DNA of 64,000 bases from Rikenellaceae bacterium (GCA_015059925.1 SUZL01000001.1:310001-374000), one strand, 5' to 3'. Counted from the first letter of the stretch, positions 44,122 through 52,835 are shown. Numbers and translations are program-made. Notes: generated from the letters alone by a model not told the origin.

Positions 44122-45666
44122 ATGACACAGGAGGAGTTGTTCAAAAAACTTATCGCTCACTGCAAGGAGTATGGTTTCATTTTCCCTTCGAGCGAGATTT
44201 ACGACGGTCTGGGTGCCGTTTATGATTATGGCCAGAATGGTGTTGAGCTGAAGAATAACATCAAGCGTTATTGGTGGGATTCGATGGTTAAGCTCAACGA
44301 GAATATCGTCGGTATCGACGCTGCAATCTTTATGCACCCCCGCACTTGGGAGGCTTCGGGACACGTTGCAGCCTTCAACGACCCCCTGATCGACAATAAG
44401 GATTCAAAGAAGCGCTACCGTGCCGACGTTCTGATCGAGGACTGGATGGCTAAGCAGGACGAGAAGATCCAGAAGGAGGTTGATAAGGCACGCAAGCGTT
44501 TTGGCGATGCCTTCGACGAGGAGCAGTATCGTGCCACCTCGCCCCGCGTGGCGGAGATCGCCGCTAAGCGCGACGCCGTACACGCTCGCTTTACGCAGGC
44601 GCTGAACGATAACGACCTTGCCGAGCTCAAGCAGATCATCCTCGACTGTGAGGTTGTATGCCCCATCTCGGGTACGCGCAACTGGACCGATGTGCGTCAG
44701 TTCAACCTGATGTTCTCGACGCAGATGGGTTCAACGGCCGACGGTGCCAACACCATCTACCTGCGCCCCGAGACCGCACAGGGTATCTTCGTGAACTACC
44801 TGAACGTACAGAAGACGGGCCGTATGAAGCTCCCCTTCGGTATTGCACAGATCGGTAAGGCGTTCCGTAACGAGATCGTAGCACGTCAGTTCATCTTCCG
44901 TATGCGCGAGTTCGAGCAGATGGAGATGCAGTTCTTCGTGCAGCCCGGAACAGAGATGGATTGGTGGAACAAGTGGAAGAACACGCGTATGGCTTGGCAC
45001 CGCGCACTGGGCTTCGGCGACGAGAACTACCGTTTCCACGACCACGACAAGCTGGCTCACTACGCCAACGCGGCTACCGACGTAGAGTTCAACTTCCCCT
45101 TCGGCTTCAAGGAGGTGGAGGGTATCCACTCGCGTACCGATTTCGATCTGGGCCGTCATCAGGAGTACTCGGGCAAGAAGATTCAGTACTTCGACGCCGA
45201 GCGTGGCGAGAGCTACGTTCCCTACGTTGTGGAGACCTCGATCGGTGTGGATCGTATGTTCCTGCAGATTATGTCGGCTGCCTACACCGAGGAGAAACTG
45301 GAGAATGGCGAGGAGCGCGTAGTATTGCGTATTCCCGCAGCGCTGGCCCCCACGAAGGTTGCCGTTATGCCGCTGGTTAAGAAGGACGGTCTGCCCGACG
45401 TGGCACGCAAGATTATCGACGATCTGAAGTACGACTACGTTGTAGCTTACGACGAGAAGGATTCAATCGGTAAGCGCTACCGCCGTCAGGATGCTATCGG
45501 TACTCCGTTCTGCGTGACGGTTGATCACCAGACGCTGGAGGATGGCTCCGTAACGGTTCGCCACCGCGACTCGATGCAGCAGGAGCGCATCAAGATCGAG
45601 GCTCTGCGCGCAATGGTTGATGAGGAGGTATCGTTCCGTAAGCTCTTCCAGAAGATTCAGGCGTAA
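44122..45666 (+). CDS. glyS: Glycine--tRNA ligase (homodimeric class II)
   Basis: The 514-residue enzyme charges tRNA-Gly. The N-terminal motif 1 region (YGFIFPSSEIYDGLGAVYDYGQNG) leads to an insertion with Zn-type residues, motif 2 (IGKAFRNEIVARQFIFRMREFEQMEMQFF) and motif 3 (VETSIGVDRMFL). The anticodon-binding domain is C-terminal (APTKVAVMPLVKKDG). This is the eukaryote-like homodimeric type, not the alpha2beta2 enzyme. A heptamer repeat and a tiny membrane protein gene follow. Confidence 0.97.
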   Translation: MTQEELFKKLIAHCKEYGFIFPSSEIYDGLGAVYDYGQNGVELKNNIKRYWWDSMVKLNENIVGIDAAIFMHPRTWEASGHVAAFNDPLIDNKDSKKRYRADVLIEDWMAKQDEKIQKEVDKARKRFGDAFDEEQYRATSPRVAEIAAKRDAVHARFTQALNDNDLAELKQIILDCEVVCPISGTRNWTDVRQFNLMFSTQMGSTADGANTIYLRPETAQGIFVNYLNVQKTGRMKLPFGIAQIGKAFRNEIVARQFIFRMREFEQMEMQFFVQPGTEMDWWNKWKNTRMAWHRALGFGDENYRFHDHDKLAHYANAATDVEFNFPFGFKEVEGIHSRTDFDLGRHQEYSGKKIQYFDAERGESYVPYVVETSIGVDRMFLQIMSAAYTEEKLENGEERVVLRIPAALAPTKVAVMPLVKKDGLPDVARKIIDDLKYDYVVAYDEKDSIGKRYRRQDAIGTPFCVTVDHQTLEDGSVTVRHRDSMQQERIKIEALRAMVDEEVSFRKLFQKIQA

Positions 45667-45675
45667 GACGGAGGG

Positions 45676-45717
45676 AATTCAAAATTCAAAATTCAAAATT
45701 CAAAATTTAGAATTTAG
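45676..45717 (+). repeat. Heptanucleotide tandem repeat
   Basis: Four exact AATTCAA units are followed by two AATTTAG units, 42 bp in all, in the glyS 3' region. The tract lies between the glyS stop and the small membrane protein gene. It is a candidate length-variable tract. Confidence 0.85.
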
Positions 45718-45750
45718 GATTTTCGATTGCACCATAAACGAAAAAAGGAT

Positions 45751-45855
45751 ATGGCGAAAACAAAATATCGTCCAATGTGGGGACGTATTGCACTTATCAT
45801 AGCAGCTGCTTTTTGCGTAGGTTGGTTGATAGGTAAGGTTATCTCAATGTTCTAA
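45751..45855 (+). CDS. 34-residue single-pass membrane protein
   Basis: This small frame runs from ATG at 45751 to TAA at 45853-45855. It encodes a basic N-terminus (MAKTKYRPMWGR), then one hydrophobic helix (residues 13-32, IALIIAAAFCVGWLIGKVI) and SMF. A purine-rich AAAAAAGGAT lies directly before the ATG. The stop is 1 nt before the ruvX ATG, so translation is likely coupled. I do not recognise a family. Positive-inside topology predicts a cytoplasmic N-terminus. Confidence 0.65.
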   Translation: MAKTKYRPMWGRIALIIAAAFCVGWLIGKVISMF

Positions 45856-45856
45856 T

Positions 45857-46297
45857 ATGGGCAGAATCATAGCCATAGACTACGGTACACGTCGCACGGG
45901 GTTGGCTGTCACCGACCCCCTGCGAATTATCGCCAACGCATTGGATACGGTAGATACCAAGCAGTTAGAGAAGTACCTTGCAGACTATTTTGCGAAAAAC
46001 GACGTTGATATTATAGTCGTGGGCAAGCCCTCGCAGATGAACGGAGAACCATCGGAGACGATGCGTTACATCACGCCGCTGGTCGATCGTCTGCGCCACG
46101 CCTACCCCCAGAAGCAGGTCGTGCTGTATGATGAGCGTTTCACCTCAGTGATGGCACATCGCACGATGCTCGAGAGTGGCATAGGCAAGATGGCTCGCCG
46201 CGACAAGGCGTTGGTGGATCGCATATCGGCTACGATAATTCTGCAGTCGTATATGGAGTCGATCGAGTACAATGATAATGCTCCAATGCCGCTTTAG
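45857..46297 (+). CDS. ruvX: Putative pre-16S rRNA nuclease YqgF (RuvX)
   Basis: The 146-residue RNase H-fold protein begins MGRIIAIDYGTRRTGLAVTDPL, with the first catalytic Asp. It continues with VVGKPSQMNGEPSETMRYI, YDERFTSVMAHRTM and a C-terminal DKALVDRISATIILQSYME, completing the acidic active site. Family members mature 16S rRNA 5' ends, and the older Holliday-junction name persists. It is 34 nt before def. Confidence 0.94.
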   Translation: MGRIIAIDYGTRRTGLAVTDPLRIIANALDTVDTKQLEKYLADYFAKNDVDIIVVGKPSQMNGEPSETMRYITPLVDRLRHAYPQKQVVLYDERFTSVMAHRTMLESGIGKMARRDKALVDRISATIILQSYMESIEYNDNAPMPL

Positions 46298-46331
46298 GCA
46301 TTCAACACAAAGTTGTAAAAAAGATTAAATT

Positions 46332-46877
46332 ATGATATACCCAATAGTAATTTACGGTTCGCAGACGCTGCGCAACAAATCGACCGACATTACGCCCGAC
46401 TACCCCGACCTGAAGAAACTTATCGACGATATGTTCCTTACGCTGGACGAGGCTTCGGGTGTGGGTCTGGCGGCTCCGCAGATCGGCAAGAACATCCGCC
46501 TGTTCATCGTCGATTGCACCCCTTGGGCCGACGAGAATCCCGAGTTGGAGGACTACCGCCGCGTATTCATCAACGCCGAGATCTATGAGCACTCGGAGGA
46601 GACCGACCTCTTCAACGAGGGATGCCTGTCGCTGCCCGGCCTGCACGAGGATGTGCGCCGCCCCGTAGCGATCAAGATGCGTTGGCTGGATGAGAATTTC
46701 GAGCAGCACGACGAACTGATCGACGGTCTGCCCGCCCGCGTAATCCAGCACGAGTACGACCACTTGGAGGGCAAGGTCTTTACGGACCGACTCTCGCCGT
46801 TGCGTCGCAACCTGCTGAAGGGCAAGATGACAAAGCTCTCGAACGGCAAGTATCGTTGTGCATACAAGACTAAGTAA
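46332..46877 (+). CDS. def: Peptide deformylase
   Basis: The 181-residue metalloenzyme removes the N-formyl group from new proteins. All three motifs are present: GVGLAAPQIGKN (motif I), EGCLSLPGL with the metal Cys (motif II) and the metal-binding RVIQHEYDHLEGKVF (motif III). Length is standard. It is followed after 15 nt by the DUF4199 gene. Confidence 0.97.
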   Translation: MIYPIVIYGSQTLRNKSTDITPDYPDLKKLIDDMFLTLDEASGVGLAAPQIGKNIRLFIVDCTPWADENPELEDYRRVFINAEIYEHSEETDLFNEGCLSLPGLHEDVRRPVAIKMRWLDENFEQHDELIDGLPARVIQHEYDHLEGKVFTDRLSPLRRNLLKGKMTKLSNGKYRCAYKTK

Positions 46878-46892
46878 CAAACTCTTAAAGAT

Positions 46893-47438
46893 ATGGCAAA
46901 CAAAAGTTTCTGGAATGAGGCTTCGCGTGGCGGAGCTGTCGTAGGATTGGTGAACGTGGGCCTCTCGCTCATCGGAATGGCTCTGCCTTCGATCTCTTTC
47001 GTGGCAAGCCTGATCAATTTCGTGGCAACGATCTACCTTCTGTTCTACTTCACGAGACGTCGCTCGTTGCTCTTCTACAAGGAGGGTTACACCTACACCG
47101 AGTCGTTGGGATTCATCGTGGCGATGGGCATTTTCGCGGGTATCATTGCAGGTGCTTATCAGATTGTAGCGAGCAACTTCCTATTTAAGGAGATGTTCGA
47201 GGAGACTTTCAACACCTCAATTGCAACCCTTAAGCAGACAGGCCTCTACACCAACGAGATGATGGACCAGATGGTAACAATGATGCGCTCATACACCTTC
47301 TCTCCCCTGCCCGCGCTACTTGCTAATATTTTTGGCAATGTGCTATATTTCGGTTTTTGCGGTCTGTTCATCTCAATCGGCACGAAACGTGAGCCTGAGA
47401 TTTTCGATATAAACATTCCTGACGAGGAGGATGAGTAA
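46893..47438 (+). CDS. DUF4199 membrane protein
   Basis: The 181-residue protein has four predicted transmembrane helices (about 17-38, 40-55, 75-95 and 140-160). The family motif FWNEASRGGAVVGLVNVG is near the start. The C-terminal tail is acidic. Function is unknown; DUF4199 proteins are Bacteroidetes-typical and are often found beside the same GT2 glycosyltransferase. Its end overlaps the next gene by 8 nt. Confidence 0.85.
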   Translation: MANKSFWNEASRGGAVVGLVNVGLSLIGMALPSISFVASLINFVATIYLLFYFTRRRSLLFYKEGYTYTESLGFIVAMGIFAGIIAGAYQIVASNFLFKEMFEETFNTSIATLKQTGLYTNEMMDQMVTMMRSYTFSPLPALLANIFGNVLYFGFCGLFISIGTKREPEIFDINIPDEEDE

Positions 47439-48390
47439 GCGATTGGACATATCTGTCGTAGTACCTCTCTACAACGAGGAGGAGTCGCTCGGCGAACTCG
47501 CTGCGTGGATCGACCGCGTGGCAGGCGAGAACTCGCTCTCGTATGAGATCATTATGATCGACGACGGCTCGTCGGATGGCTCGTGGGCCGAGGTGGAGCG
47601 ACTCAAAGCGATCTACCCCGCCATCAAAGGCATACGCTTTGGCCGTAACTACGGTAAGTCGGCCGCCCTCTACTGCGGCTTTGCCGAGGCCGAGGGTGAG
47701 GTGGTCTTCACGATGGATGCCGACCTTCAGGACTCGCCCGACGAGATTCCCGAGATGCGTCGAATGATTCTGGAGGATGGCTACGACTTGGTGTCGGGCT
47801 GGAAGAAGAAGCGCTACGACCCCGCGGGCAAGCGTCTGCCGAGTAAGTTCTTCAACCTCACGGCGCGCATCGTATCGGGCATTCGACTGCACGACTTCAA
47901 CTGTGGACTGAAGGCATATCGCCGCAAGGTCATTAAGTCGATCGAGGTCTATGGCGAGATGCACCGCTACATCCCCATCCTTGCCAAACACGCTGGTTTC
48001 AAGCGCATTGGTGAGAAGGTTGTGCACCACCGCGAGCGCAAATACGGAGTCTCGAAGTTCGGTATGGAGCGTATGGTGAAGGGCTATCTGGACCTTATCA
48101 CCGTCTCGTTTATGTCGCACTTTGGACGTTCGCCGATGTATTTCTTCGGCAGCTTGGGAACGATTATGTTCCTGCTCGGAGGCGGCACGACGGTGTGGAT
48201 CATCGCAGCAAAACTTTATAAGCAGTTCAATGGCCTGCCACTTCGCGCGGTAACGGATCAGCCGCTGTTCTTCGTAGCGATACTTACGATTATCCTCGGC
48301 GTGCAGCTCTTCTTGGCCGGATTCTTGGGTGAGCTTATCAACCGCAACTCTTCGGACAGAAACAACTATCTGATTGACAAGAAAATATAA
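47431..48390 (+). CDS. GT2-family membrane glycosyltransferase (DPM1/ArnC-like)
   Basis: The 319-residue protein starts with SVVVPLYNEEESLGELAAWI and has GT-A motifs DDGSSDGS and the DxD-type MDADLQDSPDEIP. A hallmark SGWKKKRYDPAGKRLPSKFFNLT segment follows. Two C-terminal helices (about 235-262 and 275-300) anchor it. Relatives transfer sugars onto polyprenyl phosphate. Donor and acceptor here are unknown. Its start overlaps the DUF4199 gene, so the two are translated together. Confidence 0.9.
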   Translation: MSKRLDISVVVPLYNEEESLGELAAWIDRVAGENSLSYEIIMIDDGSSDGSWAEVERLKAIYPAIKGIRFGRNYGKSAALYCGFAEAEGEVVFTMDADLQDSPDEIPEMRRMILEDGYDLVSGWKKKRYDPAGKRLPSKFFNLTARIVSGIRLHDFNCGLKAYRRKVIKSIEVYGEMHRYIPILAKHAGFKRIGEKVVHHRERKYGVSKFGMERMVKGYLDLITVSFMSHFGRSPMYFFGSLGTIMFLLGGGTTVWIIAAKLYKQFNGLPLRAVTDQPLFFVAILTIILGVQLFLAGFLGELINRNSSDRNNYLIDKKI

Positions 48391-48395
48391 AGATT

Positions 48396-48854
48396 ATGAT
48401 ACAACGTATTCAAACTCTCTACCTGCTGGCCATCGTAGCACTTATGGCCGCTACGATCTTCACTCCGCTGGCATATTTTGTCGGAGGCGTACACGAGTAT
48501 AAGCTCTATGCCTTCGCACTTCGTGGCGTGGAGTCCGATTTCTCGACAATGTATATGGGTATCGTGATGACGTTGGCAACCATCATCCCGCTGGTAAATA
48601 TCTTCCTCTTTAAGAATCGTCAGTTGCAGATTCGCCTATGCGCTGTGGAGTTGGTGCTGCTTATCGGTTCGATTATCTTTGCAGGATTGTATTACTACCT
48701 GAGCAACCGTATGTTTGCCGAGCTGGAGTTCCACACGCAGGGCTTCCGCATCGCTATGATCTTCCCGCTGGTGTCGATCATTCTCGACTACTTGGCTATG
48801 CGCGCAATCTTCCACGACGAGATGTTGGTGAAATCGCTCGATCGCATACGATAG
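48396..48854 (+). CDS. DUF4293 membrane protein
   Basis: The 152-residue protein has four predicted transmembrane segments, beginning MIQRIQTLYLLAIVALMAATIFTPL, which is the family's N-terminal signature. A conserved basic stretch (FLFKNRQLQIRLC) lies between helices 2 and 3. No function is known. It starts 5 nt after the glycosyltransferase gene and ends the glyS-ruvX-def unit at a terminator. Confidence 0.82.
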   Translation: MIQRIQTLYLLAIVALMAATIFTPLAYFVGGVHEYKLYAFALRGVESDFSTMYMGIVMTLATIIPLVNIFLFKNRQLQIRLCAVELVLLIGSIIFAGLYYYLSNRMFAELEFHTQGFRIAMIFPLVSIILDYLAMRAIFHDEMLVKSLDRIR

Positions 48855-48876
48855 TCGAAGACCGCGCTTTTGATTT

Positions 48877-48904
48877 AAGTCTGCTCCAAGGGGCAGACTT
48901 TTTT
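48877..48904 (+). terminator. Terminator after DUF4293
   Basis: The 8-bp stem AAGTCTGC/GCAGACTT runs into T6. Confidence 0.87.
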
Positions 48905-48940
48905 ATTGGCTGACGCAGGCGAGCGTAGTGAAAAATTCAC

Positions 48941-48948
48941 TATATTTG
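48941..48948 (+). promoter_or_regulatory. Promoter of the BACON-type lipoprotein gene
   Basis: A TATATTTG -7 box lies 20 nt before the ATG at 48969. Confidence 0.6.
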
Positions 48949-48968
48949 TTTATTAGAATTATTTCAAT

Positions 48969-50261
48969 ATGAAGTTTTTGCAGAAAATACTTTATCTGCT
49001 TGTTGCGCTGCTCGCGTGCATCGTAATCGTGGCCTGCTCCGATGATGCGGCGGAGACAATTCCTACGCTCGAGGTTACCCATACCAACGGGCAATCGCTC
49101 TCGGGTGCGACGATTAACTTCGAGCAGGAGGGCGGAACGCTTGAGATCGCCATCAAGAGCAATACTGCGTGGAGCATCGGCTCTACAGTGCCGTGGATTG
49201 TGCTCTCGGCGGAGGATGGCCACGGGGATGGAACGGTTACGATGGAGGTCGAGCCAGCGACGCAACCGCGTAGCGCAGTGGTAGTTATACAGACATCATC
49301 AAGTGCCTTGCGCCATACATTCAACGTGGTGCAGACCGTATCGCAACAGCCCGACTCGCCAAATGAGCCGTCGGACGGGCCCTCGGATGGGGATGATTCG
49401 TCGGATGGGGATGATAGTATTCCTATGTTGCCGGAGGATACACCCGACGATGGAAATAATGGGAATAATGGGAACGGCGGAGATGACGAGGATGACGGCT
49501 TCGATGGCACAATGACACCCGAAGATCCCGACGATGGCGATAGCGACATCAATGACGATGGCTACGGCGGCAACAACGACAATGACGGTGAGAATCCCGA
49601 CAATGGCGGTGGCGCGGAAAATCCCGATGATGGAAATAATGGGGACAATAACGGAAACAATGATAACGGAGGCTCGACCGACCCTGAAAACCCCACAAAT
49701 CCTAACAACCCCAACAACCCCGAAAATCCCGATAACTCGGACGACGACACCGACACACCAGACACACCCGATACACCAGATACACCAAACGAGGCGTTCA
49801 CGTTAGTTGATAACACCACCCTACTCGCGTCTGGGCGCTACCACATAGGCGGCTACCGCGACGATGGCCTGCATCTGGCCGTTGCTGGCCTTACCGAGGG
49901 CCATTGCAACACCGCGCCCTACACCTTCACGAGCGGCTCGCTCACCCCTTCGAGCAGTGCCGAGGCTATCGAAGTGCGTCTGGAGGCCGCGGATGAGACC
50001 GATGGCTACTATATCTATTTCGTCGGACAGGGCTATCTCTCGGCAGCAAAAGCTGGGGCTGGACAACTGCAGTTCACAAACCAGCGCACGAAGTATTGGA
50101 TATTCAGCAACCATCCCGAGGGTGGTTTTGTCGTAAAGCAGTCGGGGGAGATCGATGTAAAGTTAATCATCTCGGCCTACGCCAAAATCAACGCCCTGCT
50201 CCGTTCGATTGCGGGTGATGAGGATGGAAATGCAGTAATATTGTGGCGCATAAATAGATAG
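48969..50261 (+). CDS. BACON-domain-like lipoprotein with Asp/Asn/Gly/Pro-rich linker
   Basis: The 430-residue protein has a lipobox at Cys23 (IVIVACSDD). Residues 33-122 match a BACON-type beta domain: a GGTLEIAIKSNTAWSI strand pair, VPWIVLS, a GDGTVTMEV strand and RSAVVVIQ. Residues 127-274 are an extended repetitive linker of Asp, Asn, Gly, Ser and Pro, including NNG, ENP and DTP repeats. A C-terminal beta domain (about 275-430) contains GRYHIGGYRDDGLHLAV and ILWRINR. It is probably surface-exposed, with the linker acting as a spacer. The EEP gene follows after 1 nt. Confidence 0.82.
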   Translation: MKFLQKILYLLVALLACIVIVACSDDAAETIPTLEVTHTNGQSLSGATINFEQEGGTLEIAIKSNTAWSIGSTVPWIVLSAEDGHGDGTVTMEVEPATQPRSAVVVIQTSSSALRHTFNVVQTVSQQPDSPNEPSDGPSDGDDSSDGDDSIPMLPEDTPDDGNNGNNGNGGDDEDDGFDGTMTPEDPDDGDSDINDDGYGGNNDNDGENPDNGGGAENPDDGNNGDNNGNNDNGGSTDPENPTNPNNPNNPENPDNSDDDTDTPDTPDTPDTPNEAFTLVDNTTLLASGRYHIGGYRDDGLHLAVAGLTEGHCNTAPYTFTSGSLTPSSSAEAIEVRLEAADETDGYYIYFVGQGYLSAAKAGAGQLQFTNQRTKYWIFSNHPEGGFVVKQSGEIDVKLIISAYAKINALLRSIAGDEDGNAVILWRINR

Positions 50262-50262
50262 G

Positions 50263-51228
50263 ATGCGACGACTGATTACCATACTTCTTCTACTCTTATG
50301 CCACTCGGCGGCCATAGCACAGCGCGCCGATGCCGTTATGTTCTACAATGTCGAAAATCTCTTCGACACCATAAACAACCCCGCAACCTCCGACGAAGAT
50401 TTCCTTCCACTCGCCGACCGAGAGTGGAACAGCGAGAAATACCACACCAAACTCGCCCACATCGCCTCCGTCATAGCCGATCTGCACGACCAGTGCCCTA
50501 CCCTTGTCGGATTGGCCGAGGTGGAGAATCGCGCGGTCGTGGAGGAATTGGCTCGTCAAGAGGCAATCGCCTCGGCAAACTACGCCATCTGCCACTACGA
50601 GTCGCCCGACGAGCGCGGGATTGATGTTGCTCTGATGTACCGCCCCGACAGATTTCGGTTGGCGGGCAGCCGTGCCATACGCGCTGCGGCCGAGGGGCTG
50701 ACGCGCGATATTCTCTGCGCGTGGGGAGAGATGCAAGGGCGTTCGACATACGTTATTGTCCTGCATCTGCCATCGCGCATCGGTGGGGTGCAATTTACCG
50801 AGCCTGAGCGTCGGGCCTGCGCCCGTCAGGTGCGTGAGGTGGTCGATTCGGTGATGGTGGCCTCGCCCGAGACGCAGATAATCGTGATGGGCGATATGAA
50901 CGACAATCCCCGCAACAAGAGCATCCGAGATGACCTGAAAGCTACGCATCGCCCGAAAGAGGCGAGCGAGTTATACAATCCCTTTGCGGAGCTAAAGCGC
51001 AAAGGCAAGGGCACTTCGGTCTATGATGGGCGGTGGAATATGTACGACAACATCGTCGTCAGTCAGAACACACCACTTCTGCCGATTCGTAAACACGATA
51101 AGGGCGCTATCTATCGACGCCGCTGGCTATTGGACAATCGCGGCCGACCACTCTCCGCATACGAAGGAGTGGAATATACGGCAGGCGTTAGCGACCATCT
51201 GCCGATATACATCCTCATAAGCAAATAA
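50263..51228 (+). CDS. Exported endonuclease/exonuclease/phosphatase-family protein
   Basis: The 321-residue protein has a signal peptide (MRRLITILLLLLCHSAAIAQ). EEP-fold motifs are MFYNVENLFD at the start, VGLAEVENR with the metal Glu, GIDVALMYR, VLHLPSR, GDMNDNPRNKS with the catalytic Asp/Asn, and a final VSDHLPIYI His. Substrates in this superfamily range from DNA to phosphoinositides, so none is assigned. It is coupled to the upstream BACON-type lipoprotein. Confidence 0.88.
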   Translation: MRRLITILLLLLCHSAAIAQRADAVMFYNVENLFDTINNPATSDEDFLPLADREWNSEKYHTKLAHIASVIADLHDQCPTLVGLAEVENRAVVEELARQEAIASANYAICHYESPDERGIDVALMYRPDRFRLAGSRAIRAAAEGLTRDILCAWGEMQGRSTYVIVLHLPSRIGGVQFTEPERRACARQVREVVDSVMVASPETQIIVMGDMNDNPRNKSIRDDLKATHRPKEASELYNPFAELKRKGKGTSVYDGRWNMYDNIVVSQNTPLLPIRKHDKGAIYRRRWLLDNRGRPLSAYEGVEYTAGVSDHLPIYILISK

Positions 51229-51249
51229 CAATACATAACATATTTCGCG

Positions 51250-51282
51250 TGGCACTTTTTCCTTGAAAAGTGCCATTTTTTC
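51250..51282 (+). terminator. Terminator after the EEP gene
   Basis: The stem TGGCACTTTT/AAAAGTGCCA has a short CCTTG-type loop and is followed by T6. Confidence 0.88.
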
Positions 51283-51323
51283 GTTTTGGTGCAACAAACA
51301 ACATCATATATTCGCCTTGTGTA

Positions 51324-51331
51324 TATCTTTG
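51324..51331 (+). promoter_or_regulatory. Promoter of the aldo/keto reductase operon
   Basis: A TATCTTTG -7 box lies 35 nt before the ATG at 51367. Confidence 0.6.
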
Positions 51332-51366
51332 CGCTATACACATTAACTAAATTATAAAATAAAATT

Positions 51367-52305
51367 ATGAGAAATATAATCATAGCAGCAGTCCTAACAG
51401 GATTCTTTGGACTCAACAACGCTCAAGCGCAGGAGCGTACCGATCAGTGGGGTGTTCCCTATGTAAAGTTAAATAATGGTGTTGAGATGCCTCGCTTCGG
51501 ACTTGGCACCTACAACGTATCGAACGACGACTGCAAGCAGGCCGTAGCAACAGCTCTAAAGGAGGGTTATCGCCACTTCGATACGGCTCAGGCCTACAAT
51601 AACGAACGAGGTGTGGGCGAAGCTGTTAAGGAGAGTGGTATTCCGCGTGAACAGATCTGGATCACCAGCAAACTTTGGCCAACAGAGTTTGGCGAAGGCA
51701 AGACATTGGAGGCTATTGATAGGATGTTGGAGCGTATGGGATTGGAGTATATCGACCTGCTATACATTCACCAGCCTATCGGCGATTATGTGGGTGCGTG
51801 GAAGGATATGGAGAAGGCATACGAGCAGGGTAAGGTTCGCGTATTGGGTATCAGCAACTGCGATGCTCGAGAGGAGGCCTTCACCACCATCGTCGAAACT
51901 ATGAAGATTAAGCCCGCCATCCATCAAATCGAGTGCCACCCCTACGCACAGCGCAAGGCGATGCGAGCAAAGCACGAGCCATACGGAATCATTACCGAGT
52001 GTTGGTTCCCGCTCGGCCACGGCGACAAGGGTTTATTGTCGGATGCCACCATCGGCAAGATCGCTCAGAAGCACGGCAAGACCATAGCGCAGATCATCAT
52101 CCGCTGGCATATCGACGAGGGTTTCTCGGTAATCCCGGGCGCAACCAACCCCGACTACATTAAGGAGAATATCTCGATTTTCGACTTTAAGCTCGATGCT
52201 GAGGATATGGCAGTAATGCGCTCGCTCGATAAGGAGAAGCGATTCTACAATATGTCTATCGAGCAGTTGGAGAGTTTTGTGCTTAACCGCGCAATCGACA
52301 GATAA
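51367..52305 (+). CDS. Aldo/keto reductase with apparent signal peptide
   Basis: The 312-residue protein has an N-terminal segment (MRNIIIAAVLTGFFGLNNAQAQ) that looks like a cleavable signal. The AKR barrel follows, with GLGTYNVSNDDC, FDTAQAYNNERGVGEA (catalytic Asp and Tyr), ITSKLWP (catalytic Lys) and YIHQPIGDY (His). A typical AKR C-terminal cofactor region, IPGATNPDYIKEN, is also present. Substrates are usually aldehydes or ketones with NADPH. Export is unusual for an NADPH enzyme and should be tested. It leads an operon with the NTF2-like and DUF418 genes. Confidence 0.87.
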   Translation: MRNIIIAAVLTGFFGLNNAQAQERTDQWGVPYVKLNNGVEMPRFGLGTYNVSNDDCKQAVATALKEGYRHFDTAQAYNNERGVGEAVKESGIPREQIWITSKLWPTEFGEGKTLEAIDRMLERMGLEYIDLLYIHQPIGDYVGAWKDMEKAYEQGKVRVLGISNCDAREEAFTTIVETMKIKPAIHQIECHPYAQRKAMRAKHEPYGIITECWFPLGHGDKGLLSDATIGKIAQKHGKTIAQIIIRWHIDEGFSVIPGATNPDYIKENISIFDFKLDAEDMAVMRSLDKEKRFYNMSIEQLESFVLNRAIDR

Positions 52306-52336
52306 TAAATATTTAACTTAACAAATACACACTACT

Positions 52337-52831
52337 ATGAAAAAGTTTATTGCAATCGTAGCTCTTATTACAGGAGTACTCTTCTCGAATAACATTATGG
52401 CTCAGGGCCCCGAGGGTGGTCAGCGCCCCCAGCGTCCTGAGATGGTAAATCACAGCGACACGCCTGAAGGCAAGCAGATGTTGGCACTCTCAACGCAGAT
52501 GTGGCAGTGGATGGCCGATAAGGATGCCGACAAGTTGGCCAATCTCTACCACGACAGCGCCGTATTCGTTCATATGGGAGGTGCTTGGGGCAAGCAGCAG
52601 GAGGTAGGCATCATCGGCGGCGGTATGATCCACTACAAGAAGGCCGATATGAATAGTGTATCGGTACGTTTCGCGGGCGAGGATTCGGCCATCGTATTGA
52701 GCGACTTGAACCTGCTGGCTGTCGTTGGCGGCAATGAGGTAACCAACCACTTTATGGTAACGGAGAACTATATCAAGGTTGGTGGCGAGTGGAAACTCAC
52801 CGTGCTGGCATTCACAAAGCTGAATAACTAA
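52337..52831 (+). CDS. Exported NTF2-like (DUF4440/SnoaL-type) protein
   Basis: The 164-residue protein has a signal peptide (MKKFIAIVALITGVLFSNNIMAQ) and a Gly/Pro/Gln/Arg-rich spacer. A cone-shaped NTF2-like domain follows (MADKDADKLANLYHDSAVFVHMGGAW; VTENYIKVGGEWKLTVLAFTKL). Family members bind small molecules or catalyse isomerisation. The His and Asp that could act in catalysis are present, but no substrate can be named. It is 31 nt after the reductase gene. Confidence 0.8.
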   Translation: MKKFIAIVALITGVLFSNNIMAQGPEGGQRPQRPEMVNHSDTPEGKQMLALSTQMWQWMADKDADKLANLYHDSAVFVHMGGAWGKQQEVGIIGGGMIHYKKADMNSVSVRFAGEDSAIVLSDLNLLAVVGGNEVTNHFMVTENYIKVGGEWKLTVLAFTKLNN

Positions 52832-52835
52832 CCCT

